64,000 nt of DNA, from the NCBI GenBank assembly GCA_046328115.1, contig JAXLXE010000002.1:248001-312000 (forward strand), written 5' to 3'. Position 1 is the first letter of the stretch. Every line of letters begins with the position of its first letter. Source of the stretch: JAXLXE01 sp046328115. GTDB taxonomy: Bacteria > Chloroflexota > UBA6077 > JACCZL01. Made by a program: the position numbers and the translations under genes. Below, in pieces: positions 1-7,565 of this stretch. The notes below the pieces were generated by a model. It saw nothing but the letters and a program-made list of their open reading frames with translations. It searched no databases and had not been told where the DNA came from.

Positions 1-1
1 G

Positions 2-511
2 ATGGACCCGGCCGACTACCTGGCCTCCAGCTACTACGAGCGCTGGCTCAAGTCCATGGAACGCCGCCTCCTCGAGAAGGGCGTCGTCACCCGCGAAGAG
101 CTTGACCGCCGCACGGCTGAGCTCCAGGGACAACCAGATCGCGTGTACGCGCAGCCTACAAACGTGAGGTTCAACCCGGCGCCCCGCCCGGTCCCGGGCA
201 TTCCCACCGAACCGCCAGCCCAGATCGAACCGCAGTTCTCCAAGGGCGACCGTGTGGTCACGCTGAACGACAACCCGCGCGGCCACACCCGCCTGCCCCG
301 CTACGCCCGCGGCCGCCGCGGCGTCATCCACGGATTCCAGGGCGTCTACGTCTTCCCAGACTCCCACGCGCTCGGTCAGGGCGAGCAATCGCACCCGCTG
401 TACAGCGTCTGTTTCGCCGCGTCCGAGCTCTGGGGCGCCGACGCCGACCCCAACGGCACCGTCTACATCGACCTGTGGGAGCGCTACCTTCAGCGCTACC
501 CTGCCTGGTAA
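2..511 (+). CDS. nthB: Nitrile hydratase beta subunit, 5'-truncated by window edge
   Basis: Beta subunit of nitrile hydratase, which hydrates nitriles to amides as an alpha-beta heterodimer in the cytoplasm. The visible 169 residues open with a segment (YLASSYYERWL, then EKGVVTREEL) that lies well inside the family protein. They end with the SH3-like beta-barrel: KGDRVV, PRYARGRRG, then HPLYSVCF and ELWG. Full-length beta subunits are about 220 residues, so the true start lies upstream of the window and the ATG at base 2 is internal. It is followed after 24 bases by the alpha subunit gene. Beta-before-alpha order is typical of cobalt-type enzymes. Confidence 0.9.
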   Translation: MDPADYLASSYYERWLKSMERRLLEKGVVTREELDRRTAELQGQPDRVYAQPTNVRFNPAPRPVPGIPTEPPAQIEPQFSKGDRVVTLNDNPRGHTRLPRYARGRRGVIHGFQGVYVFPDSHALGQGEQSHPLYSVCFAASELWGADADPNGTVYIDLWERYLQRYPAW

Positions 512-535
512 ATCCCCCACCGGAGAAGGCAGCAC

Positions 536-1147
536 ATGAGCGGAAACCACCACGGCGACCACAGCGAGCACGAATCCCGCCTCTCCATCCGAGCCCGCGC
601 CCTGGAGTCACTCCTGGTGGAGAAGGGCCTCTCCGCGCCAGACATGGTGGACCGGGTCGTCTCCATGTACGAGAACGACATCGGCCCACAAAATGGCGCA
701 AAGGTCGTCGCCAGGGCGTGGGTGGATCCCGCGTTCAAGCGGCAGTTGCTCAACGACGCCACCGCCGCCGTGGAGACCATGGGCTTCAGCGGCGGGCTCC
801 TGGCCGTCGTCGAAAACACGCCAGACGTTCACAACCTGGTGGTCTGCACCCTCTGCTCCTGTTACCCGGGCTCCCTCCTCGGCCTCCCACCCACCTGGTA
901 CAAGTCCTTCGCCTACCGCTCCCGCGCCGTCAGCGAACCCCGCGCGTTGCTCCGCGAATTCGGCCTGGACCTGGACGAGTCCATCGAGCTCCGGGTGTGG
1001 GATAGCAGCTCTGAGCTGCGCTACATGGTCCTGCCGGAGCGGCCCGAGGGCACCGAGGGGTTTTCCGAGGAACAGCTCGCCGCCCTCGTCACCCGCGACT
1101 CCATGATCGGCGTGGCCCGCGCCACCGCTCCACTCGTGCCAGCCTGA
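536..1147 (+). CDS. nthA: Nitrile hydratase alpha subunit, cobalt type
   Basis: Catalytic alpha subunit, 203 aa, normal family length. The metal claw motif CTLCSC spans C104, C107, S108 and C109. Threonine after the first cysteine is the signature of non-corrin cobalt enzymes; iron enzymes carry serine there. In known enzymes two of these cysteines are oxidised to sulfinic and sulfenic acids. The residue usually seen as Trp after CSCYP is Gly here. A purine-rich site GGAGAAGG lies just before the ATG. The gene sits between the beta and accessory genes and is presumably cotranscribed with both. Confidence 0.95.
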   Translation: MSGNHHGDHSEHESRLSIRARALESLLVEKGLSAPDMVDRVVSMYENDIGPQNGAKVVARAWVDPAFKRQLLNDATAAVETMGFSGGLLAVVENTPDVHNLVVCTLCSCYPGSLLGLPPTWYKSFAYRSRAVSEPRALLREFGLDLDESIELRVWDSSSELRYMVLPERPEGTEGFSEEQLAALVTRDSMIGVARATAPLVPA

Positions 1148-1149
1148 CG

Positions 1150-1497
1150 ATGGCCGCTCCTGATCTCAAGCCCGACCGCGCCATCGCAGACATGGAAGGC
1201 GGCGCCGCCCTGCCGCGCAAGAACGGCGAGCTAGTCTTCGACGAGACCTGGGAGGCCCGCGTCTTCGGAATCGCCATCGCCATGCACGAGGACGGCCGAT
1301 TCGCCTGGAACGAGTTCCGCGACCTCCTCATCGAAGAGACGGCCGCGTCCGACCGAGCTGGCGCGGATGTTGAGTACTACGAGCGCTGGCTCACCGCCCT
1401 GGAGCGCCTCCTGGCCAACAAGCACCTCGTGAGTCCATCGGAGCTAGATCTCCGCGTCGCCCAGATCGAAAGCGGCGAACGCGACGACGTGTTCTGA
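1150..1497 (+). CDS. Nitrile hydratase accessory (activator) protein
   Basis: A 115-aa protein of the small nitrile hydratase accessory family (P14K/NhlE-like), which in cobalt enzymes helps deliver metal and modify the claw cysteines. Visible hallmarks are FDETWEARVFGIAIAMHEDG followed by FAWNEFRDLLIEE and the YYERWLTALERLL segment, which also occurs in the beta subunit N-terminal region. The start codon lies 2 bases after the alpha stop, so translation is probably coupled. Transcription is convergent with the next gene, whose stop lies 10 bases beyond. Confidence 0.88.
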   Translation: MAAPDLKPDRAIADMEGGAALPRKNGELVFDETWEARVFGIAIAMHEDGRFAWNEFRDLLIEETAASDRAGADVEYYERWLTALERLLANKHLVSPSELDLRVAQIESGERDDVF

Positions 1498-1507
1498 CGA
1501 GACTCGG

Positions 1508-2287
1508 CTACCGGGCTGTCCGACACTCAACGGTCTCCCCCACGCCCACCCCAAGCACAGCCGCCGCGCTTCCGTTCGGCACCGCGATCTCCAGGAACCC
1601 GTGGCTGCCGATCAACGCCACCAGCCCCTCACCGTCCTGGTAGGTCCTTGAGAGCCCCTGGATGGTCGCACCACCGACCATGACAACCGGCGATAACGGC
1701 ACCTCGTCATGTCGGACGTTGGTGATCAGGTTTCCGTAGCCGTCCACGTAGAGAATCTCGCCGCGCAGCTCGCCGGCATCGCGCTGAACCGACGGAAACG
1801 GCAACTCCATAATGGACGTCATCTCGCCGCCTAGGCGGCCGATCTCCAACCCACAGGCCAGTCGGGCAGCCACCGGGCCAAACACGTCGCGTCCGTGGAA
1901 CGTCGTACTCACCCCATCCAGCCAGTACGCCGGGTGCCGCAGCCTAATCGCTCGAATCGCCTCCCCACCCGCCACCTCCCGCACCGACCAGCTCAGGAGC
2001 CCGTTGTCCGGTCCCACGAACCGGTAGCCACCCGCCGCTACAGCCACGCCCTCGCGCTCCGTCCCGACACCCGGATCAACCACCGCCAGGAACACCGTAC
2101 CCTTCGGGAAGTAGCGCGCGGAGCGCATCAGCTCGAACGCCCCGGCGCGGACGTCGCCCGGTGCGATACCGTGTGTGACATCGATCACCGCCGCCTCCGG
2201 ACAGATCCCCGCGATCACCCCCTTCACCACGCCAACGTAGCTGTCGCGCAATCCAAAGTCGGACAGAAATGCCACCGGCGACGCCAT
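1508..2287 (-). CDS. SAM hydroxide adenosyltransferase (DUF62 / SAM hydrolase family)
   Basis: A 259-aa protein of the family that includes fluorinase and chlorinase, whose common housekeeping members hydrolyse S-adenosylmethionine to adenosine and methionine. Motifs seen: LSDFG near residue 8, VDPGVGT, GPDNGLL and STTFHGRDVF, covering the Asp/Arg/His region used to activate water. The open frame runs far upstream, but MASPVAFLSDFG at 2287 matches the family N-terminus, and its ATG overlaps the rsmE stop as TGATG. It is the last gene of the hrcA operon. Why a SAM-consuming enzyme follows two SAM-dependent methyltransferases is unknown; product removal or SAM balance would be inference. Confidence 0.88.
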   Translation of the reverse strand: MASPVAFLSDFGLRDSYVGVVKGVIAGICPEAAVIDVTHGIAPGDVRAGAFELMRSARYFPKGTVFLAVVDPGVGTEREGVAVAAGGYRFVGPDNGLLSWSVREVAGGEAIRAIRLRHPAYWLDGVSTTFHGRDVFGPVAARLACGLEIGRLGGEMTSIMELPFPSVQRDAGELRGEILYVDGYGNLITNVRHDEVPLSPVVMVGGATIQGLSRTYQDGEGLVALIGSHGFLEIAVPNGSAAAVLGVGVGETVECRTAR

Positions 2288-3081
2288 CACTCCGCTCGTC
2301 GAGGCCCCATCTCGCCGGCCTCGTACAGCGCCAGCGCCGCCAGTGTCGGTCCCGCCGTCTCCGTCCTCAGGATTCTCGGCCCCATCGAGACCACCACTGC
2401 CCCGCGCTCTCGCGCCAGACCCACCTCGCGCTCCTCGAAGCCACCCTCCGGCCCCACCATCAGGCGGATCGCGCCGGCCTCGCGCGCCAGCGCCAGGCGC
2501 AGCCCTTCCCGCACCGGCAAGGCCAGCTCCGCCTCCCAGGCCAGCACCAGCGGAACCTCGGAGTCGCGCGCCAGCGCCTCCCCCAGCGTACACGGCGCGG
2601 CCACCTCCGGCGCCCGGGTCCGACCCGACTGTTCCGTCGCCTCCACCGCGATCCTGCGCCAGCGCGCCATCCTGCTGCCCCGGCCGCCGTCCTCCACCAC
2701 CGCGACAGAGCGAGCGCACACTACCGGCAAGATCGAGGACACGCCCACTTCCGTCGCCTTCTGGATCGCCATCTCCAGGCGATCGCGCCGCGGAATCCCC
2801 TGGAGTAGGGTGACCGCGAGCGATGGCTCAGACCGCGGCTCCCAGCGCCGAAGCACCCGCCCCGCCGCCTGACCCGCCCGTAGTGTGGTCAGCTCGAGCT
2901 CCACCTCAACGCCGCGATCGTCGAACGCCCGCACCCGATCTCCGCGCGACAGTCGCAGCACTCGCGATAGCTGATGCGCCACGTCCGCGCCCAGCTCCAC
3001 CAGATCACCGGACACGTCCTCCACCGCGAACCGGTGACGCGCCGCCGACTGCCCAGCCCGCTCGCGCCGGGACCGTTGCAA
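2287..3081 (-). CDS. rsmE: 16S rRNA (uracil-1498-N3)-methyltransferase
   Basis: SPOUT-family methyltransferase, 264 aa, modifying U1498 of 16S rRNA with SAM as donor. It has an N-terminal PUA-like domain (HQLSRVLRLSRGDRVRAFD) and a C-terminal trefoil knot carrying VGPEGGFEEREV and GPRILRTETA, the SAM-binding loops of the family. The chosen start is TTG, 11 bases after the prmA stop, because no better placed ATG or GTG keeps the PUA domain. The neighbours prmA upstream and the SAM hydrolase downstream look cotranscribed. Confidence 0.93.
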   Translation of the reverse strand: MQRSRRERAGQSAARHRFAVEDVSGDLVELGADVAHQLSRVLRLSRGDRVRAFDDRGVEVELELTTLRAGQAAGRVLRRWEPRSEPSLAVTLLQGIPRRDRLEMAIQKATEVGVSSILPVVCARSVAVVEDGGRGSRMARWRRIAVEATEQSGRTRAPEVAAPCTLGEALARDSEVPLVLAWEAELALPVREGLRLALAREAGAIRLMVGPEGGFEEREVGLARERGAVVVSMGPRILRTETAGPTLAALALYEAGEMGPRRAE

Positions 3082-3092
3082 CCGCGGGCCGT

Positions 3093-4010
3093 CTAGCCCA
3101 CCGCGGGCCGGCGGATCACGATGGCGGTCCAGTCAGCCTCGATTCGGGTGGCCAGGTGCTCCCATCCAGCCTCCACGAACGACGCGCGCACCGTGGGTTC
3201 GTCTCGCTCCAGGACACCAGACAGCACCGCAGTGGCGCCGGGGCGCGCCAGTTGAAACAGTAGCCCTCGCTCGCGCGTCAGCACGAACGCAGAGATGTTC
3301 GCGGCAATCACGTCGTACTGACCCGCAAACCGGTCGTCCGGTGCAATTGACCCATGGGTCACCGCGACGGTCCGGATCACGTGGTTCCGTCGGACGTTCT
3401 CCACTGCCACCCGCGCCGCCACCGAGTCAATCTCGTACCCGCGGACCCGCGTTGCGCCCAAACGCGCCGCCGCGATCGAGAGAATGGCCGAACCGCAGCC
3501 AAAGTCCAGCACCGTGTCGCCAGGGCTCACCAGTCGTTCTAACTCCGCCAGGCACATCCGCGTGGTGGGATGCAGTCCCGTACCGAATGCCATGCCGGGA
3601 TCGAGCCTGATGACCAGGTCGTTCGGCCTCGGCTTTCGCCTTCGCCAGGATGGAACGATGACGATCCGCTCGCCAACGCGGTGCGGGAAGAAGAACCGCT
3701 TCCACGCGTTGGCCCAGTCTTCCTCATCCACCCTGACCGTCTGCAGCGGCTCCACGTGACGCAGCCGTCCCAGGTGCCACACCGCCTCCGCCAACGTCTG
3801 CCGGCGCTCCTCACACTCCTCGTCAAGCGGGAGGTACGTCTTCACCACCACGTTGCGGGTGGGATCTACCCAGCCGCCGTCGCCATCCGGCGCGTTCAGA
3901 ACGGGCTGATCGATCGCCACACCTCGGCCAAATCGACCGAACACCTCGGCCACCGCGTCCGCCGCCTCCGGCTCGCACACGGTGCTCAGCTCGAGCCATG
4001 GCTCAGCCAC
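3093..4010 (-). CDS. prmA: Ribosomal protein L11 methyltransferase
   Basis: Methylates ribosomal protein L11 on lysines and the N-terminus using SAM. 305 aa, GTG start. Seen: DPGMAFGTGLHPTT, the diagnostic PrmA loop, then Rossmann motif I VLDFGCGSAILSIAA, an acidic EID after beta-2, and ANIS as the motif IV region. The N-terminal L11-recognition domain is present. The order dnaJ-prmA-rsmE is common in Gram-positive-type bacteria, so its place in the heat-shock operon is conventional. Confidence 0.94.
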   Translation of the reverse strand: MAEPWLELSTVCEPEAADAVAEVFGRFGRGVAIDQPVLNAPDGDGGWVDPTRNVVVKTYLPLDEECEERRQTLAEAVWHLGRLRHVEPLQTVRVDEEDWANAWKRFFFPHRVGERIVIVPSWRRRKPRPNDLVIRLDPGMAFGTGLHPTTRMCLAELERLVSPGDTVLDFGCGSAILSIAAARLGATRVRGYEIDSVAARVAVENVRRNHVIRTVAVTHGSIAPDDRFAGQYDVIAANISAFVLTRERGLLFQLARPGATAVLSGVLERDEPTVRASFVEAGWEHLATRIEADWTAIVIRRPAVG

Positions 4011-4045
4011 GTCGCGCTCCCAGGCTCACACGCTCCACCGGCAGG

Positions 4046-5167
4046 TCAGCCGATGAAGGCGTCCTTGACCTTCTCGAAGAACCCCTTGTTCTCCTGCGGT
4101 GACACATCGCCCTCGAACGTGTCCGCCAGCCTGCGGAAGAGCTCACGCTGAGCAGCGCTGAGATCCGTCGGTATCTCCACCCGCAGCCGAACCTGGAGGT
4201 CGCCCCGTCCACCATCGCGCAGGTGCGGCACACCTCGCCCCCGCACCCGCACCGTGCGGCCGCTCTGGGTGCCAGCCGCCACCTTGATCTTCACGTCGCC
4301 ATCCAGAGACGGCACCTCTAACTCCGCCCCCAGCGCGGCCTGGGCCACGTTGATCGGCAGCTCCATGATCAGGTCGTTGCCCTGCCGGCGGAAGAACCGG
4401 TGCGGCTCCACGTGGATGACCAGGAACAGGTGCCCGGGCGGACCGCCCCGCACGCCCGGCTCACCCTCGTTCGCCAGACGGATCTGCGACGAGTCATCGA
4501 TGCCGGCCGGTATGTTGACCCGCAGCGTCTTGTTGACCTTCACCGTGCCCTGGCCGCGGCAGTCCTTGCAGGGGTCCTGGATCAGCGTGCCCTCACCGCG
4601 GCAGCGGTCGCACATGCTCACGTTGACCATCTGGCCAAAGATGGACTGGTGCGCCCGGCGGATCTCGCCCGTCCCCGCGCAACGGGGGCACGGCACCGGC
4701 TGGCTGCCAGGCTCGATCCCGCTGCCCGTGCAGTGCCCGCAGGATTCGTTCTTGGGGAACGTGATCTCCTTCTCGCAGCCAAACACCGCCTCTTCAAGGC
4801 TCAGCGACAGGTCCGTGCGCAGGTCGCTACCGCGCTGAACGCGCGAGCGACGCGAGCCACCGGTGGCCGCGCCAAAGAAGCTCTCGAAGATGTCCTCGAT
4901 GTTGAAGCCCGCGCCGAAGCCGCCATTGCTGAACCCACGGTCGCCGGCCGCATGGCCAAAGCGGTCGTACATGGACCGCTTCTCGCCGTCCGCCAGCACT
5001 TCGTACGCCTCAGTGGCCTCCTTGAAGCTCTCGGAGGCACCGTCATCCTTGTTGCGATCCGGGTGGTACTGGAACGCCAGCTTGCGGTAGGCGCGCCGAA
5101 TCTCGTCCTCGGTCGCGCTTCGACCTACCCCCAGCACCTCGTAGTAGTCACGCTTGGTAGCGGCCAT
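4046..5167 (-). CDS. dnaJ: Chaperone protein DnaJ (Hsp40)
   Basis: Type I J-protein, 373 aa. It delivers unfolded clients to DnaK and stimulates its ATPase. Domains in order: J domain with YHPDRN (HPD), Gly/Phe-rich linker around the GFGAGFN segment, zinc-binding domain with four CxxCxGxG-type repeats (CGHCTGSG, CPRCAGTG, CDRCRGEG, CKDCRGQG), then the C-terminal substrate domains. All four repeats are complete, so zinc binding should be intact. dnaK is not in this window although grpE is directly upstream, so dnaK must lie elsewhere in the genome. Confidence 0.97.
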   Translation of the reverse strand: MAATKRDYYEVLGVGRSATEDEIRRAYRKLAFQYHPDRNKDDGASESFKEATEAYEVLADGEKRSMYDRFGHAAGDRGFSNGGFGAGFNIEDIFESFFGAATGGSRRSRVQRGSDLRTDLSLSLEEAVFGCEKEITFPKNESCGHCTGSGIEPGSQPVPCPRCAGTGEIRRAHQSIFGQMVNVSMCDRCRGEGTLIQDPCKDCRGQGTVKVNKTLRVNIPAGIDDSSQIRLANEGEPGVRGGPPGHLFLVIHVEPHRFFRRQGNDLIMELPINVAQAALGAELEVPSLDGDVKIKVAAGTQSGRTVRVRGRGVPHLRDGGRGDLQVRLRVEIPTDLSAAQRELFRRLADTFEGDVSPQENKGFFEKVKDAFIG

Positions 5168-5231
5168 GAATCAGCCTGAGCTCCTCTTTCCCCTGGGCCG
5201 GCGAATTATGCCAACATCCCGCGGACGGTCA

Positions 5232-5807
5232 TCAGGTTTCCGCGGTGCCCGCGGAATCACCCACCTCGTCCGTCGCCGACGGGTCAGACCCCGTGTTCTC
5301 CCCCGCCACGGGAGAACGACGGCCAACCTTCACCAGGGTCGGGCGGAGCACCCGTTCGCCAAATCGGTAGCCGCGCTGCAGCTCAGCCACCACCACGGCC
5401 TGCTCAGCCGGATCCAGGTCGTCCTCGCGCAGCACCGCCTCGTGGACAAACGGGTCGAAGTCCGTGTCCAGTGCCTCAATAGGGCTCAGTCCCCGTGCCT
5501 GCAGCATGCCGAGTAGCTTCTGGTGGATGATCCATACGCCCTCAATCCAGGTCAGCCGCTGAAGCTCCAGCGGGATCGCCGTGAACGCTCGCTCGAAATC
5601 ATCCACCAACCGCAGCAGATCGCCCATCAGTGCGGCCTCCGCCTGTTTGCCAGCCTCGATCCGCTCCTGGTCGGCGCGGCGCTTCCAGTTCTGGAAATCC
5701 GCCGCTGAACGCTGCCAGTTGGCGTAGAACCGATCGGCCTTCTCCTGCGCCGCCGCTAGCTGCTCGTTGAGCGCGCTTTCCTGCGCCCCATCACCTGTCT
5801 CGCTCAT
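5232..5807 (-). CDS. grpE: Nucleotide exchange factor GrpE
   Basis: GrpE releases ADP from DnaK. 191 aa from the ATG at 5807, which has GGAAG six to seven bases upstream; a TTG twelve bases earlier keeps the frame but has a poorer context. The N-terminal long coiled coil covers roughly residues 15-60 (ADRFYANWQRSAADFQNWKRR is typical). The C-terminal beta domain follows with LLGMLQARGLSPI, DPFVHEAV and GYRFGERVLRPTLVKV. It lies between hrcA and dnaJ in one operon, with 45 bases after the hrcA stop. Confidence 0.95.
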   Translation of the reverse strand: MSETGDGAQESALNEQLAAAQEKADRFYANWQRSAADFQNWKRRADQERIEAGKQAEAALMGDLLRLVDDFERAFTAIPLELQRLTWIEGVWIIHQKLLGMLQARGLSPIEALDTDFDPFVHEAVLREDDLDPAEQAVVVAELQRGYRFGERVLRPTLVKVGRRSPVAGENTGSDPSATDEVGDSAGTAET

Positions 5808-5852
5808 CGCCACTTCCAACCACCGGGAAACACCACGTCCGGGCGCGTCTCA

Positions 5853-6929
5853 TCATGCGCGGTGCGTGCCCGCGCTGTTCCGAACGTCCGATACCAACAG
5901 GTCCATCACCCGCGCGATGAACCGGACCATCGGCACGGCCCGCCAATACGGCATCCGGGTAGGGCCAAAAATGCCCAGCACACCCATCGCCTCACCATCA
6001 GAGCCGTAGCGAGTCAACACCGCGCTGGTCTCTCGGAGCTCCTCCACCGGCTGCTCCGCGCCAATGATCACCTGCACGCCGTCAGACGCCAGTGCCTGGC
6101 TTAGCAGCGGCCCCAGCAGGTGCCCCCGTTCGAGAGCCTGCACCACGGGAACCGCCTTCTGGCTGGAGGCGAATTCCGGCTCGCTCAGCATGTGCGCCAG
6201 CCCCTCATGGTACACATCCTCGAAAGACTGTCGATCGGCCTGCTCCAGCATCCGCAGCACGGCCTCCGCCGCCTCTCGATCCAGCGCCTGGTACCCGTCC
6301 AATCGCGCCGCGACCTCAGCCGTACCCAGGCCCTCCAGGTCGTCCGAGAGCCTGTTGCCGGAACTGTCAGCCGCCGGGCGGTCAACCGCCACGGTCGTGT
6401 GCAGCACCTGCTGGCGAACACTCCCAGAGGCCAGTACCACGGTGACCAACACCACCCGCTCCTGGATGTTCAGCAGAGCGATCCGCAGAACGCGCGCGCG
6501 CGGCGAGCTAGGAGGAGTCACCACGGCCGCGGCGCACACCGCGTTAGCCAGCACAGAGGACGCAAGCTGCGCCCAATCAGCGATGTCCGGCTCCACCTGG
6601 TGGAACTGGTGCTGGATCGTCCGCTGCTCACCCAGCGAGGGATCCTCGCTGAGCATCAGATGCTCCACGAAAAACCGATACCCGGCGTCGGTGGGCGTCC
6701 TACCCGCCGAGGTGTGCGCCTGCGCGGTCAGACCCAGATCCTCGAGCTGTGCTAGCTCGTTGCGAACAGTCGCCGTGCTCACCGAAGAGTCGTACCGACG
6801 CACGATGACGTCGGAAGACACCGGCATCGCGGTGCGCACGTACTCCTCGACCACGTATTTCAGAATTCGCCGTCGCCGCGGCGAGAGGTCCGTCACGCTC
6901 TCTGACCTCGCGGGCTCATCGCAGCCCAT
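5853..6929 (-). CDS. hrcA: Heat-inducible transcription repressor HrcA
   Basis: Winged-helix repressor that binds CIRCE operators and is kept active by GroEL. 358 aa. The N-terminal HTH covers about residues 15-85, with RRRRILKYVVEEYV, STATVRNELAQLEDLGL and SAGRTPTDAGYRFFV, all typical of HrcA. The GAF-like and dimerisation region extends to the end. It is the first gene of the operon and lies directly behind a CIRCE-like operator and a sigma-70 promoter, so it should repress itself and grpE-dnaJ. Confidence 0.96.
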   Translation of the reverse strand: MGCDEPARSESVTDLSPRRRRILKYVVEEYVRTAMPVSSDVIVRRYDSSVSTATVRNELAQLEDLGLTAQAHTSAGRTPTDAGYRFFVEHLMLSEDPSLGEQRTIQHQFHQVEPDIADWAQLASSVLANAVCAAAVVTPPSSPRARVLRIALLNIQERVVLVTVVLASGSVRQQVLHTTVAVDRPAADSSGNRLSDDLEGLGTAEVAARLDGYQALDREAAEAVLRMLEQADRQSFEDVYHEGLAHMLSEPEFASSQKAVPVVQALERGHLLGPLLSQALASDGVQVIIGAEQPVEELRETSAVLTRYGSDGEAMGVLGIFGPTRMPYWRAVPMVRFIARVMDLLVSDVRNSAGTHRA

Positions 6930-6937
6930 CCACCTGT

Positions 6938-6964
6938 TTAGCAGTCGCTCCGCGAGACTGCTAA
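6938..6964 (-). promoter_or_regulatory. CIRCE-like operator of the hrcA operon
   Basis: A perfect 9-bp inverted repeat, TTAGCAGTC and GACTGCTAA, separated by exactly 9 bases. The consensus CIRCE is TTAGCACTC-N9-GAGTGCTAA. This copy differs by one compensating change in each arm, so dyad symmetry is fully kept. It starts 9 bases before the hrcA ATG and just downstream of the predicted start of transcription, the normal position for HrcA repression. Confidence 0.93.
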
Positions 6965-6979
6965 TAGTCGGTTCAGTAA

Positions 6980-7009
6980 CCTATAGCACCGCGTTTCAGG
7001 AGGTGTCAA
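6980..7009 (-). promoter_or_regulatory. Sigma-70 type promoter of hrcA-grpE-dnaJ operon
   Basis: Read on the minus strand, TTGACA (7004-7009) is followed after 18 bases by TATAGG (6980-6985). This is a near-consensus vegetative promoter. Transcription would begin near 6973, putting the CIRCE dyad within the first 40 transcribed bases. Confidence 0.75.
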
Positions 7010-7190
7010 GGAAGCGAAGACGCGCCCACCGGGCTTTGCGTCCTTGCAGTCCCTGCGGTCCTGTCGTCCCAGTGCTCCCATCCCAATCCACCCGCCGCCT
7101 ACGTCCCCGTGACCCCGCCCGCCCACGTTTCCCTACCACACCACACGGGGTGGCGTGTCACGCACGACTAACAGACCGGAGTCCGGAGAC

Positions 7191-7565
7191 ATGGCAGCAA
7201 CGGCGCTAGATGTGGCATTTGATGGCGTGGTGGCCCACGTCAGCCCTGGCCAACAGATAGACAGTGCGGCAGCGGGCGAGCTTCAGGCCGCGTGCGCCCT
7301 GCTGGTAGACCAGGGCGTTGCGCGGTACGCGGTTGACCTCAGCCAGGTGACCTGTCTTGATAGCGACGGACTCGTTCAGCTCCTGCGCCTGGCCCGCCAC
7401 GCGAACCAGATGGGCGGCAGCCTTGTCCTCCACAGCGCCTCGTCGGACGCGCTTCGTGCCATCGAGATCACGTGCCTGGACCGCGTCTTCCCCCTGTATC
7501 CAGATCGATCGACCGCCATCCAGGCTCTCAGTTCAGCGGACCCCGGGATGGTCGCCGCCGCCTAG
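7191..7565 (+). CDS. STAS-domain protein (anti-sigma-factor-antagonist type)
   Basis: 124-aa single-domain STAS protein, relative of SpoIIAA/RsbV. The core motif VDLSQVTCLDSDGLVQLLRLARHA contains the serine (in DSDG) normally phosphorylated by an HPK-like anti-sigma kinase. The chosen ATG has GGAG nine bases upstream; a GTG at 7155 would add 12 residues without homology. No anti-sigma factor or sigma factor is adjacent, so the partner is unknown. The gene ends overlapping by 4 bases with the convergent secreted-protein gene. Confidence 0.85.
   Translation: MAATALDVAFDGVVAHVSPGQQIDSAAAGELQAACALLVDQGVARYAVDLSQVTCLDSDGLVQLLRLARHANQMGGSLVLHSASSDALRAIEITCLDRVFPLYPDRSTAIQALSSADPGMVAAA

Noticed and set aside
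2288..2719. N-terminal extension of the SAM hydrolase frame
   Set aside because: Gly/Arg-rich low-complexity translation that mirrors rsmE on the same strand; family N-terminus begins at 2287.
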